The notes below the pieces were generated by a model. It saw only the letters and a program-made list of their open reading frames with translations. It was not told the DNA's origin and did no database searches. From positions 1 to 64,000 of the forward strand of contig NZ_PYOM01000011.1 in NCBI RefSeq assembly GCF_003026365.1: a stretch of 64,000 nt of DNA, written 5' to 3'. Source of the stretch: Photobacterium angustum. Lineage in GTDB: Bacteria; Pseudomonadota; Gammaproteobacteria; Enterobacterales; Vibrionaceae. The position numbers and the translations under genes are program-made. Positions 1 through 9,012 of the stretch are shown piece after piece (position 1 is the stretch's first letter; the number at the start of each line of letters is the position of its first letter).

Positions 1-214
1 TACTGTTAAAATACCGCTAACTAGAAGCTAGTTAGGATATTTGAATTGACTGTGCCAAATAACCGAAGTTATTTGTATTGGTCACTAGTATCATTGATAA
101 ATCTTTCGACTTAACTTTTCAACGAGTGCCCACACAGATTGCATGGTCAAATTGTTAAAGAACAATACTGATTTCGTTGCTAGCCAGTGGCTTGCTCCGT
201 GTCAGTGAGGTGGC
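1..214 (-). promoter_or_regulatory. rRNA operon leader with boxA antiterminator
   Basis: Read on the minus strand, 130-165 gives a boxA-like TGTTCTTTAACAATT followed by a block ending CTGTGTGGGCACTC. This is nearly the same as the transcribed spacer before 16S rRNA in E. coli rrn operons. The leader therefore points to a 16S gene beyond the left edge, transcribed leftward. A hairpin of CTAACTAG-type repeats lies at 17-35. No rRNA sequence itself is inside the window. Confidence 0.8.
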
Positions 215-242
215 ATTATAGGGAGATTTTATTTGCTGACAA
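215..242 (-). promoter_or_regulatory. rrn P1-type promoter
   Basis: On the minus strand there is a -35 TTGTCA (242-237), a 16-nt spacer and a perfect -10 TATAAT (220-215), followed by a GC-rich GCCACC discriminator. The DNA upstream (243-310) is a run of A/T tracts like an UP element. The layout is that of strong rRNA promoters under stringent control. It sits about 50 bp before the boxA leader. Confidence 0.75.
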
Positions 243-327
243 TATTTTTTTGATAAAAAAAAATCGTTTGAATATTTTTTATTCAAAACGACTTTTAAAA
301 GTATTTTTTGACAAAAATTTAGGCTGC

Positions 328-777
328 TCAATCAAATTCACTGTATTTAGAAAGCGCTGTTTTAAGAGAAACCGCTTGAGATATACCACGGCGATCAGCC
401 CAACTCACTGTGACATCAATTGTTCTTAATGCGCCAGATAGCGCCGTGATGGGATCAGATACGTTACAAGTAAGAGAATAACCTTTACTTATAGCCACTG
501 AATCTATGCAATAAGTGGAGTCAGCCATACTCAAGAAATTAACTTTTTGCATTTGTATATCTCCACTGACTATAACTTCTGAATGTCTAGAGTAATAACG
601 CTCCATTTGTGACTCAGCTATATACAGCGCATCTAACGTTTTCAATGCATTTTCAGACTTCACCTCCATATAAGCCTGCATTTTAACAAGACCTAATACT
701 CCAACTGAAAGTACAGCAAGTGAAATGACGACTTCTAGTAGGCTAAAACCTTTCACCAATCTCACATTAGAAGTCAT
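328..777 (-). CDS. pilV: Type IV pilus minor pilin, PilV-like
   Basis: This 149-residue prepilin has a short leader ending KG, cleaved before FSLLEVVISLAVLSVG, with the Glu at +5 typical of type IV pilins. It is the last gene of a leftward set fimT-pilW-pilX-pilV in which each gene overlaps the next by a few bases; here 11 bp overlap pilX. PilV-type proteins prime pilus assembly at the inner membrane. The rest of the sequence is poorly conserved, so the PilV name rests on the N-terminus and on gene order. Confidence 0.75.
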   Translation of the reverse strand: MTSNVRLVKGFSLLEVVISLAVLSVGVLGLVKMQAYMEVKSENALKTLDALYIAESQMERYYSRHSEVIVSGDIQMQKVNFLSMADSTYCIDSVAISKGYSLTCNVSDPITALSGALRTIDVTVSWADRRGISQAVSLKTALSKYSEFD

Positions 778-2014
778 GCCAAGATCCTTTTAGCCATTGA
801 ACTTTGTATTTTGGAGCATAAGGGTTAAAACTACGATTATATGTAAGATTTAGTCCAACGTTATACGTTGTAACTCCACCAGGAGTGTCGAAAATAATAC
901 CTCCTGTCGGAACAAAAGCACCGTTTGCAAAGAAAACTGAATTAGTATCTAGTAGATGATCATAATCATCAGAACTAGACATGGCCTCCCATTTTGGAAT
1001 TAAACTATTATTATAGAAATTTGGTTCATCAATTAAATGATAAACCGCGCCGTTATAAGAACCAGAGCCAGATGTCCCAACAATTCCATTTTCAAAGACC
1101 AATATTTTTGCTTGATTAACTATCGTTGGTGATGCACCTAATAAATCACCATGTAAATCACAATCACCAATCACCCAAACTTTATTTGATATTATAAAAG
1201 CTTCATTAATTTTTTTTGCACATCTATTATTATCAGTTGAACCGGCTATAGAGCCGGTAATTACTTCAAACTCAGATTTTAATAATGCCTTTTCACTGCG
1301 TTTTTTATTAAAAAAACTTTCAAATGGATCTAAAAATTGATCATACTCAAAATCATTTTCAACTGGCCCATAAAAATCAGGTGGTGTTATATCTGTATCA
1401 AACCCTCCCCCTGATACAGTATTATAACCATCAGCACATAGCCCTCCAGTTACGACATTAGGGTATGAATATGTAACATTAGGTAAAGAACCTCCTGGAG
1501 GGTTAGTTACCACAGATCCGAAAACATATACTCGGCTAGAATATCTAACACTTGTACACTGATAATAATTATCCTCTATATGACCTATTACATCAGGAGC
1601 AATAACTATCCCACCTAAAAGTTTCAAATCAGATCTTGTTTGTATTGCTCCATAAGACTCAGGCAAAAAACGTATTTTCTTTTTAATTTCTTTTTTAGCC
1701 GATTGTAAATAAACACTACTTATATAATTATTTGGGTAAATATCAACATCACTTAAATTTAATAATAATTCACAATTACTAAATGAAGCTTTTGCTGCTG
1801 AGATACTACCAAGTTCTTTAATATAAGAAAATCCGCAATCTAGGCCACCTTCTGTAGCCCAATGAGCCTGTCTTGCTAATACTTCATTTTGTGTACGCTT
1901 TATTTGATAAAATAAATTCTTATATGATGCTAATGAAAACAATAAGGCGACAATTAACAATAAGCTTGTAATTAATAATGTAGTCATTCCTGACTGCTGA
2001 TATTTATTGCTCAT
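767..2014 (-). CDS. pilX: PilX-position minor pilin-like protein, unusually long
   Basis: The 415-residue protein starts at the ATG at 2014, which overlaps the pilW stop as ATGA; a TTG two codons earlier is less likely. The N-terminus QQSGMTTLLITSLLLIVALL has a prepilin-like Gly and a hydrophobic helix but lacks the +5 Glu, as PilX proteins often do. It is about twice the length of typical PilX. The extra part is rich in Gly, Asn, Ser and Tyr and holds several Cys residues, so it may be an exposed domain. Function is inferred from its place between pilW and pilV. Confidence 0.6.
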   Translation of the reverse strand: MSNKYQQSGMTTLLITSLLLIVALLFSLASYKNLFYQIKRTQNEVLARQAHWATEGGLDCGFSYIKELGSISAAKASFSNCELLLNLSDVDIYPNNYISSVYLQSAKKEIKKKIRFLPESYGAIQTRSDLKLLGGIVIAPDVIGHIEDNYYQCTSVRYSSRVYVFGSVVTNPPGGSLPNVTYSYPNVVTGGLCADGYNTVSGGGFDTDITPPDFYGPVENDFEYDQFLDPFESFFNKKRSEKALLKSEFEVITGSIAGSTDNNRCAKKINEAFIISNKVWVIGDCDLHGDLLGASPTIVNQAKILVFENGIVGTSGSGSYNGAVYHLIDEPNFYNNSLIPKWEAMSSSDDYDHLLDTNSVFFANGAFVPTGGIIFDTPGGVTTYNVGLNLTYNRSFNPYAPKYKVQWLKGSWHDF

Positions 2015-2598
2015 TGCCAATTCCTAACTTTAACGTTTGTGAATTTTTCAGTATTTATTAACGTATTATTTTTCACTTCAGCCTTAAGTGTCATTGTAAT
2101 ATATTGACTAGTTGCAGAGGACGAACTTACAACTTTACTACTAATATTAAAATCTATGACTTTTATAATCTTTTCATAAATAAGTGAGTTAGCATAACTA
2201 ACAGAACATGCTGTTGTTGTATCAATAGCGGAGCTTAATTCTTTATAAACAATTTTATTTTCATCTTTATAATAAATTGAATAGTATTTCTGTGTGCCTG
2301 TTTTATCTTGATATGTATAAGCAAGACAATTATTTGATGGATTTATATATACTGTTTCACTTGCACCTGAGATTTTTAAGCTCGATGAACCACCTGATAC
2401 ATAACCCGCCCTTAACACATCTTCTTTGATAGAACGTAAAGCATCATTCACATCTTGCTGTAACATCAGTTCTAAAGAACGTTTATTCGCAGCATTATGT
2501 CCAGATAAAAAGACAGAGCCTACAATTCCTATAGCTAATAACCCAACCGCTGATGATATTAATAATTCAATTAAACTAAAACCTTTAGCATTGTTCAT
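2011..2598 (-). CDS. pilW: Type IV pilus minor pilin, PilW-like
   Basis: This 195-residue prepilin has leader MNNAKG and mature start FSLIELLISSAVGLLAIGIV, with the +5 Glu and the hydrophobic assembly helix. PilW/PilJ proteins form part of the minor pilin complex that starts the pilus. The gene overlaps fimT upstream by 14 bp and pilX downstream by 4 bp, so translation is probably coupled. Two Cys residues in the C-terminal half may form a disulphide. Confidence 0.75.
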   Translation of the reverse strand: MNNAKGFSLIELLISSAVGLLAIGIVGSVFLSGHNAANKRSLELMLQQDVNDALRSIKEDVLRAGYVSGGSSSLKISGASETVYINPSNNCLAYTYQDKTGTQKYYSIYYKDENKIVYKELSSAIDTTTACSVSYANSLIYEKIIKVIDFNISSKVVSSSSATSQYITMTLKAEVKNNTLINTEKFTNVKVRNWQ

Positions 2599-3166
2599 AA
2601 ATACCCACCTTACCTGACGTCGTAGGTGCTATGATGCAACTATATATTCTCCCTGTTGGACTATATAAAACGGTTTTAAAAGTATAATCTCCTAAAGAAT
2701 ATATATAATTACCGCCAATTGCTGCAGATTCAGGTTTTCCATAAATAGGATCAAAATAAAAATTAGTTAAAGTTGAAGATGAATCTAATGTTGCTAATTC
2801 AAAATTAGAACTTGCGACTAAACCTAATAAATTATTAGGGGGATTAGAACAATCACTACTACCAATAGCAGCACTAAGTGATGAAAATAAACACCATTGG
2901 GGAGCAGGAGAAGTAACTTTGTGGATATATACATTACGACCTCTCATCACTGCTTCCGATTTCGCTTGAACTAAAAACCACTCAACTTCTGTTGCTAATC
3001 GCTTAATCTTATTGGTTTCAATTAATTGGCTAAAACTGGGCGCTGCCATTGCCAGAAGGACACTCATTACAGAGACTGCGATCACCAACTCCAACAAGGT
3101 AAATCCTTGCTGTCGTCTATCATGCCGATGTATGTAATGAAAATAGGAAGTCTTTTCGCGAGCCAT
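2585..3166 (-). CDS. fimT: Minor pilin, FimT/FimU (GspH family)
   Basis: The 193-residue protein has a longer leader than its neighbours and a cleavage site QQG before FTLLELVIAVSVMSVLLAMA. The following region (SFSQLIETNKIKRLATEVEWFL then AKSEAVMRGRNV) matches the GspH/FimT pattern. It is the first gene of the leftward minor pilin set. FimT proteins of some naturally competent bacteria bind DNA at the pilus tip; nothing here tests that. The promoter should lie in the 130 bp shared with the divergent pilE. Confidence 0.75.
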   Translation of the reverse strand: MAREKTSYFHYIHRHDRRQQGFTLLELVIAVSVMSVLLAMAAPSFSQLIETNKIKRLATEVEWFLVQAKSEAVMRGRNVYIHKVTSPAPQWCLFSSLSAAIGSSDCSNPPNNLLGLVASSNFELATLDSSSTLTNFYFDPIYGKPESAAIGGNYIYSLGDYTFKTVLYSPTGRIYSCIIAPTTSGKVGIYEQC

Positions 3167-3298
3167 TCCTCAAATCCCTTTTAATACGGCTCTCGATCCT
3201 TAAGAGCACCTTGATTCATAGATTAACATCAACGCAAAATAGCAAGGATAAGATAAAAATCAGATATCGATAGAACTCGTAAAATAAAGAGATTAAGG

Positions 3299-3688
3299 AT
3301 GATGACTAAACAAAAAGGCGTGACTCTGATCGAGATGTTAATCGTCATTGCGATTATTGGTGTACTGACAGCGATAGCCTACCCTTCTTACCAATCTTAT
3401 GTTTTGAAAGGACATAGAACGCAAGCAATGGGAGATATGATAAAAGTACAGCTCAATCTCGAAGAGCATTTCACCCAAAATAGTAACTACAATTCGCCAG
3501 TTATTAGTGGTAGTAATTGCACCATTTGCGATACAGACAGTAATCGTTACGCATTTAGTATATCGAGTGCCACAGGCTCTTATACAATCACGGCTACAGC
3601 AAAGTCAGATAAAGGGCAGAATCAAGATGAGTGTGGCAATTTAACCCTGAATCAAAATGGTACAGGTACTCCTGCTTCTTGTTGGTAA
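3299..3688 (+). CDS. pilE: Type IV pilin, PilE-like
   Basis: The 129-residue pilin has leader MMTKQKG and mature start VTLIEMLIVIAIIGVLTAIA with the +5 Glu, then SYQSYVLKGHRTQAMGDM, typical of PilE-family minor pilins. The C-terminus has a Cys pair (DECGN and ASCW) that would close the D-region loop, plus a second pair (CTIC). It is transcribed away from the fimT set and stands alone. Two ATGs in a row (3299, 3302) make the exact start uncertain. A bidirectional terminator follows. Confidence 0.75.
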   Translation: MMTKQKGVTLIEMLIVIAIIGVLTAIAYPSYQSYVLKGHRTQAMGDMIKVQLNLEEHFTQNSNYNSPVISGSNCTICDTDSNRYAFSISSATGSYTITATAKSDKGQNQDECGNLTLNQNGTGTPASCW

Positions 3689-3710
3689 GTCGGTAAAATT
3701 AATGGATACA

Positions 3711-3736
3711 AAAAAGCCGACATCACGTCGGCTTTT
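3711..3736. terminator. Bidirectional terminator between pilE and dnaJ
   Basis: AAAAAGCCGAC / GTCGGCTTTT stem with a short CATCA loop, with A and T runs on either side. It serves the convergent pilE and dnaJ. Confidence 0.85.
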
Positions 3737-3758
3737 AAAATTCAGAGTTTAACTACTT

Positions 3759-4901
3759 TTAGTTCGTTAAATCATCAAAAAACTTCTTCACACCTTTGAA
3801 GAAACCTTCCGATTTTGGTTTATGCTTACTTGCAGCTTTGCCACCAAACGTTTCTTCAAGCTCTTGAAGCAATTCTTTTTGGCGTGAGCTTAAGTTAACA
3901 GGCGTTTCCACCACTAACTTACAAATAAGATCGCCCGTCATACCGCCACGAACAGAATCAACACCTTTTCCACGCATACGGAACATACGACCCGTTTGCA
4001 TTTCGGCTGGTACTTTTAAGCTTACACGACCATCAAGGGTCGGAACTTCAACTTCCCCACCTAATGCCGCCATTGTAAAGCTTACAGGTACTTCACAATG
4101 TAGGTTATTGCCATCACGTTGGAAAATGTTGTGTTCTTTTACATGTACTTGTACGTACAAGTCACCTGCTGGAGCGCCAAATTCACCCGCTTCCCCTTCG
4201 CCAGTAAGACGAATACGGTCGCCAGTATCAACACCTGCAGGAATTTTAACTGATAACGTTTTGGTTTCTTCTACACGGCCTTCGCCATGACATTTATTAC
4301 ATGGATCTTTGATGATTTGACCACGACCATGACAGTGTGGACAAGTTTGCTGAACCGCAAAGAAACCTTGACGCATTTGTACTTGGCCAGCACCGTGACA
4401 AGTACCACATGTTGTTGCTGATGAACCTTTTTTTGCACCAGAACCATCACAAGAGTCACAACCTACTAAGGTAGGTACACGGATTTCTTTTGAACAACCG
4501 CGAACAGCTTCTTCTAACGTCAGTTCCATGTTGTAACGAAGATCTGAGCCACGCTGTGCGCGTTGTTGACGACGACCACCGCCACCACCAAAGATATCGC
4601 CGAACACATCACCAAAGATGTCGCTAAAGTCTGCACCGCCGCCGAAGCCGCCGCCACCGCCGCCCATTCCACCTTGTTCAAAGGCTGCATGGCCGTACTG
4701 ATCGTAAGCTGCGCGTTTTTGGCCATCAGTTAGAATTTCATAAGCATATTTAACTTCTTTGAATTTCTCTGCTGACTCGTCGTCACCCTGGTTACGGTCG
4801 GGGTGGAACTTCATTGCTAAGCGCTTATAAGCCTTTTTAATGTCACGCTCACCTGCGTCACGGGCTACGCCTAGCACTTCATATAAATCACGTTTAGACA
4901 T
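3759..4901 (-). CDS. dnaJ: Chaperone DnaJ (Hsp40)
   Basis: This 380-residue co-chaperone delivers unfolded clients to DnaK and stimulates its ATPase. The J domain carries HPD at residues 33-35. It is followed by a Gly/Phe-rich linker (about 75-110), four CxxCxGxG zinc repeats (about 148-210) and the C-terminal client-binding region. Length and domain order are those of the full class A DnaJ. It lies 101 bp downstream of dnaK, and a hairpin in the gap may lower its expression relative to dnaK. Confidence 0.97.
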   Translation of the reverse strand: MSKRDLYEVLGVARDAGERDIKKAYKRLAMKFHPDRNQGDDESAEKFKEVKYAYEILTDGQKRAAYDQYGHAAFEQGGMGGGGGGFGGGADFSDIFGDVFGDIFGGGGGRRQQRAQRGSDLRYNMELTLEEAVRGCSKEIRVPTLVGCDSCDGSGAKKGSSATTCGTCHGAGQVQMRQGFFAVQQTCPHCHGRGQIIKDPCNKCHGEGRVEETKTLSVKIPAGVDTGDRIRLTGEGEAGEFGAPAGDLYVQVHVKEHNIFQRDGNNLHCEVPVSFTMAALGGEVEVPTLDGRVSLKVPAEMQTGRMFRMRGKGVDSVRGGMTGDLICKLVVETPVNLSSRQKELLQELEETFGGKAASKHKPKSEGFFKGVKKFFDDLTN

Positions 4902-4929
4902 AACTTGATTGTCACCTGGCTAGATATAG

Positions 4930-4963
4930 TTACGGGCGTTAGAGTAACCTCAAACGCCCGTAA
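4930..4963 (-). other. Hairpin between dnaK and dnaJ
   Basis: Perfect 11-bp inverted repeat TTACGGGCGTT / AACGCCCGTAA with a 12-nt loop. No T-run follows on the minus strand. It looks like an attenuator or mRNA-processing hairpin rather than a full terminator. Confidence 0.5.
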
Positions 4964-5002
4964 TTTAAATAAGATGTTAATTAATAGATATTAATAACGT
5001 TC

Positions 5003-6916
5003 TTATTTGTTGTCTTTAACTTCTTCAAACTCAGCATCAACAACGTCGTCGTCTTGCTTAGCTTGTTGCTCACCAGCGCCATCAGCTTGTTGAGCTTGTG
5101 CTTTCTGTTGAGCGATTTCCATTAGCTTTTGAGAAGCAGCAACTACAGCTTGAACTTTCGCATCAATTGCTTCTTTATCTTCGCCTTTACGTGCTTCTTC
5201 TAGTTCAGCAACAGCAGCTTCGATTTTTGTTTTCTCATCAGCAGGAAGTGCGTCACCCGCTTCTTCGATTTGCTTACGAGTACCGTGAATTAGCTGGTCA
5301 GCTTGGTTACGAGCAGTTACTAACTCTTCAAACTTTTTGTCGTTTTCTTTGTTAGCTTCAGCTTCTTGAACCATTTTCTCGATATCAGCATCGCTTAGAC
5401 CACCAGACGCTTGGATAGTGATCTTCTGCTCTTTACCCGTAGTCTTATCTTTTGCAGATACGTTTAGGATACCATCAGCATCAAGGTCGAATGTTACTTC
5501 GATTTGTGGCATACCACGAGGTGCAGGCTGAATGCCTTCTAGGTTGAATTGACCTAGAGACTTATTGAAGCTTGCTTGCTTACGCTCACCTTGGATTACG
5601 TGGATAGTTACCGCGCTTTGGTTATCTTCAGCAGTAGAGAACACTTGGTTCGCTTTTGTTGGGATAGTTGTGTTCTTCTCGATAAGCTTAGTCATCACGC
5701 CACCCATGGTTTCAATACCAAGAGATAGTGGAGTAACGTCTAGAAGTAGAACGTCTTTAACATCACCAGCAAGTACGCCGCCTTGAACAGCAGCACCTAC
5801 AGCAACCGCTTCATCAGGGTTAACGTCTTTACGTGGCTCTTTACCAAAGAACTCAGTTACTTTAGCTTGAACCATAGGCATACGAGTTTGACCACCAACA
5901 AGGATAACATCAGTGATGTCACCAACAGTTAGGTCAGCATCAGCTAGCGCAACTTTTAGTGGGTCTAGAGAGCGTTGAACTAGGTCTTCAACTAGAGATT
6001 CTAGTTTTGCACGAGTCACTTTGATGTTCATGTGCTTAGGACCAGTTGCATCTGCTGTGATGTAAGGTAGGTTTACATCAGTTTGTTGTGCAGATGATAG
6101 TTCGATTTTCGCTTTTTCTGCTGCTTCTTTTAGACGCTGCATTGCAAGAGGATCGTTCTTAAGATCGATACCTTGCTCTTTCTTGAATTCTTCTACTAAG
6201 TAGTTGATTAGACGAGTATCGAAGTCTTCACCACCTAGGTGTGTGTCACCGTTAGTTGCTAGAACTTCAAATGTTTTCTCACCTTCAACTTCATCGATCT
6301 CGATGATTGAAATATCAAATGTACCACCACCAAGGTCGTAAACAGCGATAGTGCGATCACCACCTTGCTTGTCTAAGCCGTAAGCTAATGCAGCAGCTGT
6401 TGGTTCGTTAATGATACGTTTAACATCTAAACCTGCGATACGGCCAGCATCTTTTGTTGCTTGACGCTGTGCATCGTTGAAGTAAGCAGGAACTGTGATT
6501 ACTGCGCCAGTAACTGGTTCACCAAGGTAATCTTCAGCTGTTTTCTTCATTTTCTTAAGAATTTCAGCAGATACTTGAGGAGCAGCCATTTTTTGGCCTT
6601 TTGCTTCTACCCATGCATCACCGTTATCAGCCTTAACAATTTTGTAAGGCATGATTTCGATATCACGCTGAACTTCTTCGTCTTCAAAACGACGACCGAT
6701 TAGACGCTTGATTGCGAATAATGTGTTTTCAGGGTTTGTTACTGCCTGACGTTTTGCTGGTTGACCAACTAGCGTTTCACCATCTTGAGTGTAGGCAACA
6801 ATTGATGCTGTTGTACGCTCGCCTTCTGCGTTTTCGATTACACGTGGTTTGTCGCCGTCAAGTACTGCTACACAAGAGTTTGTAGTACCTAAGTCAATAC
6901 CAATGATTTTACCCAT
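5003..6916 (-). CDS. dnaK: Chaperone DnaK (Hsp70)
   Basis: This 637-residue Hsp70 binds exposed hydrophobic segments in an ATP-controlled cycle with DnaJ and GrpE. The N-terminal ATPase domain starts [13 protein letters not shown] and holds the second phosphate motif [13 protein letters not shown]. The linker [16 protein letters not shown] leads into the peptide-binding domain, and the C-terminus ends EEVKDNK, close to the usual EEVKDKK. It precedes dnaJ in the same direction and has a heat-shock promoter upstream. Confidence 0.98.
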   Translation of the reverse strand: MGKIIGIDLGTTNSCVAVLDGDKPRVIENAEGERTTASIVAYTQDGETLVGQPAKRQAVTNPENTLFAIKRLIGRRFEDEEVQRDIEIMPYKIVKADNGDAWVEAKGQKMAAPQVSAEILKKMKKTAEDYLGEPVTGAVITVPAYFNDAQRQATKDAGRIAGLDVKRIINEPTAAALAYGLDKQGGDRTIAVYDLGGGTFDISIIEIDEVEGEKTFEVLATNGDTHLGGEDFDTRLINYLVEEFKKEQGIDLKNDPLAMQRLKEAAEKAKIELSSAQQTDVNLPYITADATGPKHMNIKVTRAKLESLVEDLVQRSLDPLKVALADADLTVGDITDVILVGGQTRMPMVQAKVTEFFGKEPRKDVNPDEAVAVGAAVQGGVLAGDVKDVLLLDVTPLSLGIETMGGVMTKLIEKNTTIPTKANQVFSTAEDNQSAVTIHVIQGERKQASFNKSLGQFNLEGIQPAPRGMPQIEVTFDLDADGILNVSAKDKTTGKEQKITIQASGGLSDADIEKMVQEAEANKENDKKFEELVTARNQADQLIHGTRKQIEEAGDALPADEKTKIEAAVAELEEARKGEDKEAIDAKVQAVVAASQKLMEIAQQKAQAQQADGAGEQQAKQDDDVVDAEFEEVKDNK

Positions 6917-7023
6917 CAGACTATCTCCGAAATTCGTTATATTTACTTGCTACACTTAGAACGGATTCTAAAGTTAGCGGTTCGGGCTTTACCCGTGACA
7001 AATATGTTTAATGTCTTATGACT

Positions 7024-7056
7024 ACTAAATAAGGCCGCCAGAATGCTTTTCAAGGG
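7024..7056 (-). promoter_or_regulatory. Sigma-32 (RpoH) promoter for dnaKJ
   Basis: On the minus strand there is CCCTTGA, then 15 nt, then CCTTATTTAG. The -35, the spacing and the downstream ATTTAG match the E. coli dnaK P1 heat-shock promoter; the -10 region has two changes from CCCCAT. It lies about 110 bp before the dnaK start. Confidence 0.7.
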
Positions 7057-7085
7057 CAAAACAAAAATATTTTCAAAAAAAATAA

Positions 7086-7109
7086 AAAAACCCACCGAAG
7101 TGGGCTTTT
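7086..7109 (-). terminator. Terminator after grpE
   Basis: AAAAACCCAC / GTGGGCTTTT stem with a short loop, just past the grpE stop. It separates grpE transcription from dnaKJ. Confidence 0.8.
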
Positions 7110-7131
7110 ATACTCTAGCCGATAAACGGTA

Positions 7132-7746
7132 TTACGCTTGAGTATTTACGTTACCTGCCGCAGCTTTAGATACCATCACCATTGCAGGACGGATCACACG
7201 GCCATTTAGCTCATAACCTTTTTGCATCACCATCATTACAGTGTTTGGCGCAAAATCAGTACTTTCTTGAATTGCCATCGCTTGGTGGAATTCAGGGTTA
7301 AACGCTTCACCTTGTGGGTTGATTTGCGTTAAACCGAATTTAGCAACGGTGTCTGTCATTGTTTTTAACGTTAGCTCAACACCTTCCATCATCGCTTTTG
7401 ATGATTCATCAGTCTTGTCTGCCATCTCAAGTGCGCGCTCAAGGTTATCAATAACAGGTAATAATTCTTCTGCAAATTTGTTTAATGCGTACTTACGTGC
7501 TTTATCAATTTCTTGCTCTGAACGACGACGTACATTTTCGCCTTCTGCGCGTGCACGTAGTGCCGCATCTTTAGCTTCATTAGCTTGTGCTTCACTCGAC
7601 AGTAACGCTGCTTCTAGCTCTGCAATACGAGATTCGTATAATTCTTGTTCTGATTCAACAAACTCACCCTCTACAGCTTCTACTTCAACAGCTTCAACTG
7701 CATCATTTAGCTGCTCATCCTGTACATTGTGGTTTTTGTTAGTCAT
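7132..7746 (-). CDS. grpE: Nucleotide exchange factor GrpE
   Basis: This 204-residue protein releases ADP from DnaK. An acidic N-terminus and a long coiled coil (about 30-90) lead into the beta domain with NPEFHQAM and the final motif [18 protein letters not shown]. The ATG at 7746 is preferred to an in-frame TTG 18 bp upstream because GGAG lies at the right distance before it. It stands alone between its own heat-shock promoter and a terminator. Confidence 0.95.
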   Translation of the reverse strand: MTNKNHNVQDEQLNDAVEAVEVEAVEGEFVESEQELYESRIAELEAALLSSEAQANEAKDAALRARAEGENVRRRSEQEIDKARKYALNKFAEELLPVIDNLERALEMADKTDESSKAMMEGVELTLKTMTDTVAKFGLTQINPQGEAFNPEFHQAMAIQESTDFAPNTVMMVMQKGYELNGRVIRPAMVMVSKAAAGNVNTQA

Positions 7747-7831
7747 GCGTTGGTTCTCCGCCAAGATAATTGGGTATGTATAATCAGTAGTAGGCTATTC
7801 TACGCCACTACTTTTCAACAGTCTTGGGCAT

Positions 7832-7861
7832 ATTATGGGGATGAAGTTCAATGATTCAACC
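7832..7861 (-). promoter_or_regulatory. Sigma-32 (RpoH) promoter for grpE
   Basis: On the minus strand there is GGTTGAA, 14 nt, then CCCCATAAT. The -10 is a perfect heat-shock CCCCAT element and the TTGAA is a good -35 core. It lies about 85 bp before grpE, in the gap shared with the divergent nadK. Confidence 0.7.
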
Positions 7862-7939
7862 CAATATTGATAACAAACAGCGACAAGTTATTTTTTCTAA
7901 GGCTATACTGCCCTCACTATTAGATGTTGGAACAAAGAG

Positions 7940-8821
7940 ATGACGCGAATTTTTGACACCATTGCGTTAATAGGTAAACCACGCAACCCAGATGCATTAC
8001 AGACTCACATGAGCCTATATCAATGGTTAGTGGCACAAAACTACACCGTATTACTCGATCACCGTCTTTCTGATGATCTTGAGATCCCTGAACAGTGTTT
8101 TTGTGATTTGCTCACACTAGGTGAAAAAGCCGACCTTGCTATTGTTGTAGGTGGTGACGGTAATATGCTGGGCGCAGCACGTGTTCTCTCTCGTTTTGAT
8201 ATTTCCGTCATTGGTGTTAACCGCGGTAACCTTGGTTTTCTGACCGATCTTGATCCTGATAATTTTGAAGAGCCGCTTAGTCGTGTACTCAAAGGCGAGT
8301 TTAGAAAAGAAGATCGCTTTTTGCTTGAAGCAGAAGTGCACCGTCATGGGCAAGTAAAAAGTCGAAATGCCGCATTAAATGAAGCCGTACTTCACCCAGA
8401 TAAAATCGCTCATATGATCGAGTTTGAAGTTTACATTGATGATTGCTTTGCTTTCTCACAGCGTTCTGATGGGTTAATAATTGCGACACCAACAGGCTCT
8501 ACTGCTTATTCATTATCAGGCGGTGGTCCAATCTTGTCACCAAGTTTGAATGCCATTGCTCTCGTGCCAATGTTCCCGCATACGCTTTCTTGCCGCCCAT
8601 TAGTGGTTGACGGCGATCGCTGTATTAAGCTGCTGGTTTCACCTAATAATGGTAGTACGCTTGAAGTCAGCTGTGATGGGCAAGTCTCTTTACCAGTTAG
8701 CCCTGGTGATGAAATCCTCATTTACCAAAGTAAAGACAGATTACAGCTCATCCATCCTAAAGATTACAGTTACTACAACGTGCTAAGAGGAAAGCTAGGT
8801 TGGTCAAGCCGCCTTTTCTGA
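7940..8821 (+). CDS. nadK: NAD kinase
   Basis: This 293-residue cytoplasmic enzyme phosphorylates NAD to NADP with ATP. The signature GGDGNML sits at residues 71-77, followed by the [11 protein letters not shown] and [16 protein letters not shown] motifs. Length matches the E. coli enzyme. It is divergent from grpE and followed by a terminator and recN, the usual neighbourhood in enteric and vibrio genomes. Confidence 0.97.
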   Translation: MTRIFDTIALIGKPRNPDALQTHMSLYQWLVAQNYTVLLDHRLSDDLEIPEQCFCDLLTLGEKADLAIVVGGDGNMLGAARVLSRFDISVIGVNRGNLGFLTDLDPDNFEEPLSRVLKGEFRKEDRFLLEAEVHRHGQVKSRNAALNEAVLHPDKIAHMIEFEVYIDDCFAFSQRSDGLIIATPTGSTAYSLSGGGPILSPSLNAIALVPMFPHTLSCRPLVVDGDRCIKLLVSPNNGSTLEVSCDGQVSLPVSPGDEILIYQSKDRLQLIHPKDYSYYNVLRGKLGWSSRLF

Positions 8822-8857
8822 TCCTCAATCACCTTCTATCAGAATAAAAACTTTCAT

Positions 8858-8880
8858 AAAGCCAGTCACGTACTGGCTTT
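8858..8880 (+). terminator. Terminator after nadK
   Basis: AAAGCCAGT / ACTGGCTTT stem with a CACGT loop, 37 bp after the nadK stop. Confidence 0.75.
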
Positions 8881-8950
8881 ATTTCTATCTGCATTTCATA
8901 AACTTAACTTAAATCAAATTTTTCAGCATATTTTCTTACTCAGCACTTTA

Positions 8951-8990
8951 CTGGTTATAGATACAGTATATACTGTATTTAAAAACAGGT
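8951..8990 (+). promoter_or_regulatory. Two LexA (SOS) boxes before recN
   Basis: The main box TACTGTATTTAAAAACAGGT (8971-8990) has the perfect CTGT-N8-ACAG core. A second, weaker box CTGG-N8-ACAG lies at 8951-8966 with one core mismatch. They end 22 bp before the recN start. recN is a strongly SOS-induced gene with several LexA boxes in E. coli. Confidence 0.8.
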
Positions 8991-9012
8991 GTTGATTTAA
9001 ACAGGTGAACAC

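Noticed and set aside
5098..5355. Leu/Gln-rich frame opposite dnaK
   Set aside because: Antisense shadow of the dnaK 3' end; codon pattern follows dnaK.
7319..7783. 154-codon frame opposite grpE
   Set aside because: Ser/Ala-rich antisense shadow of a clear grpE gene.
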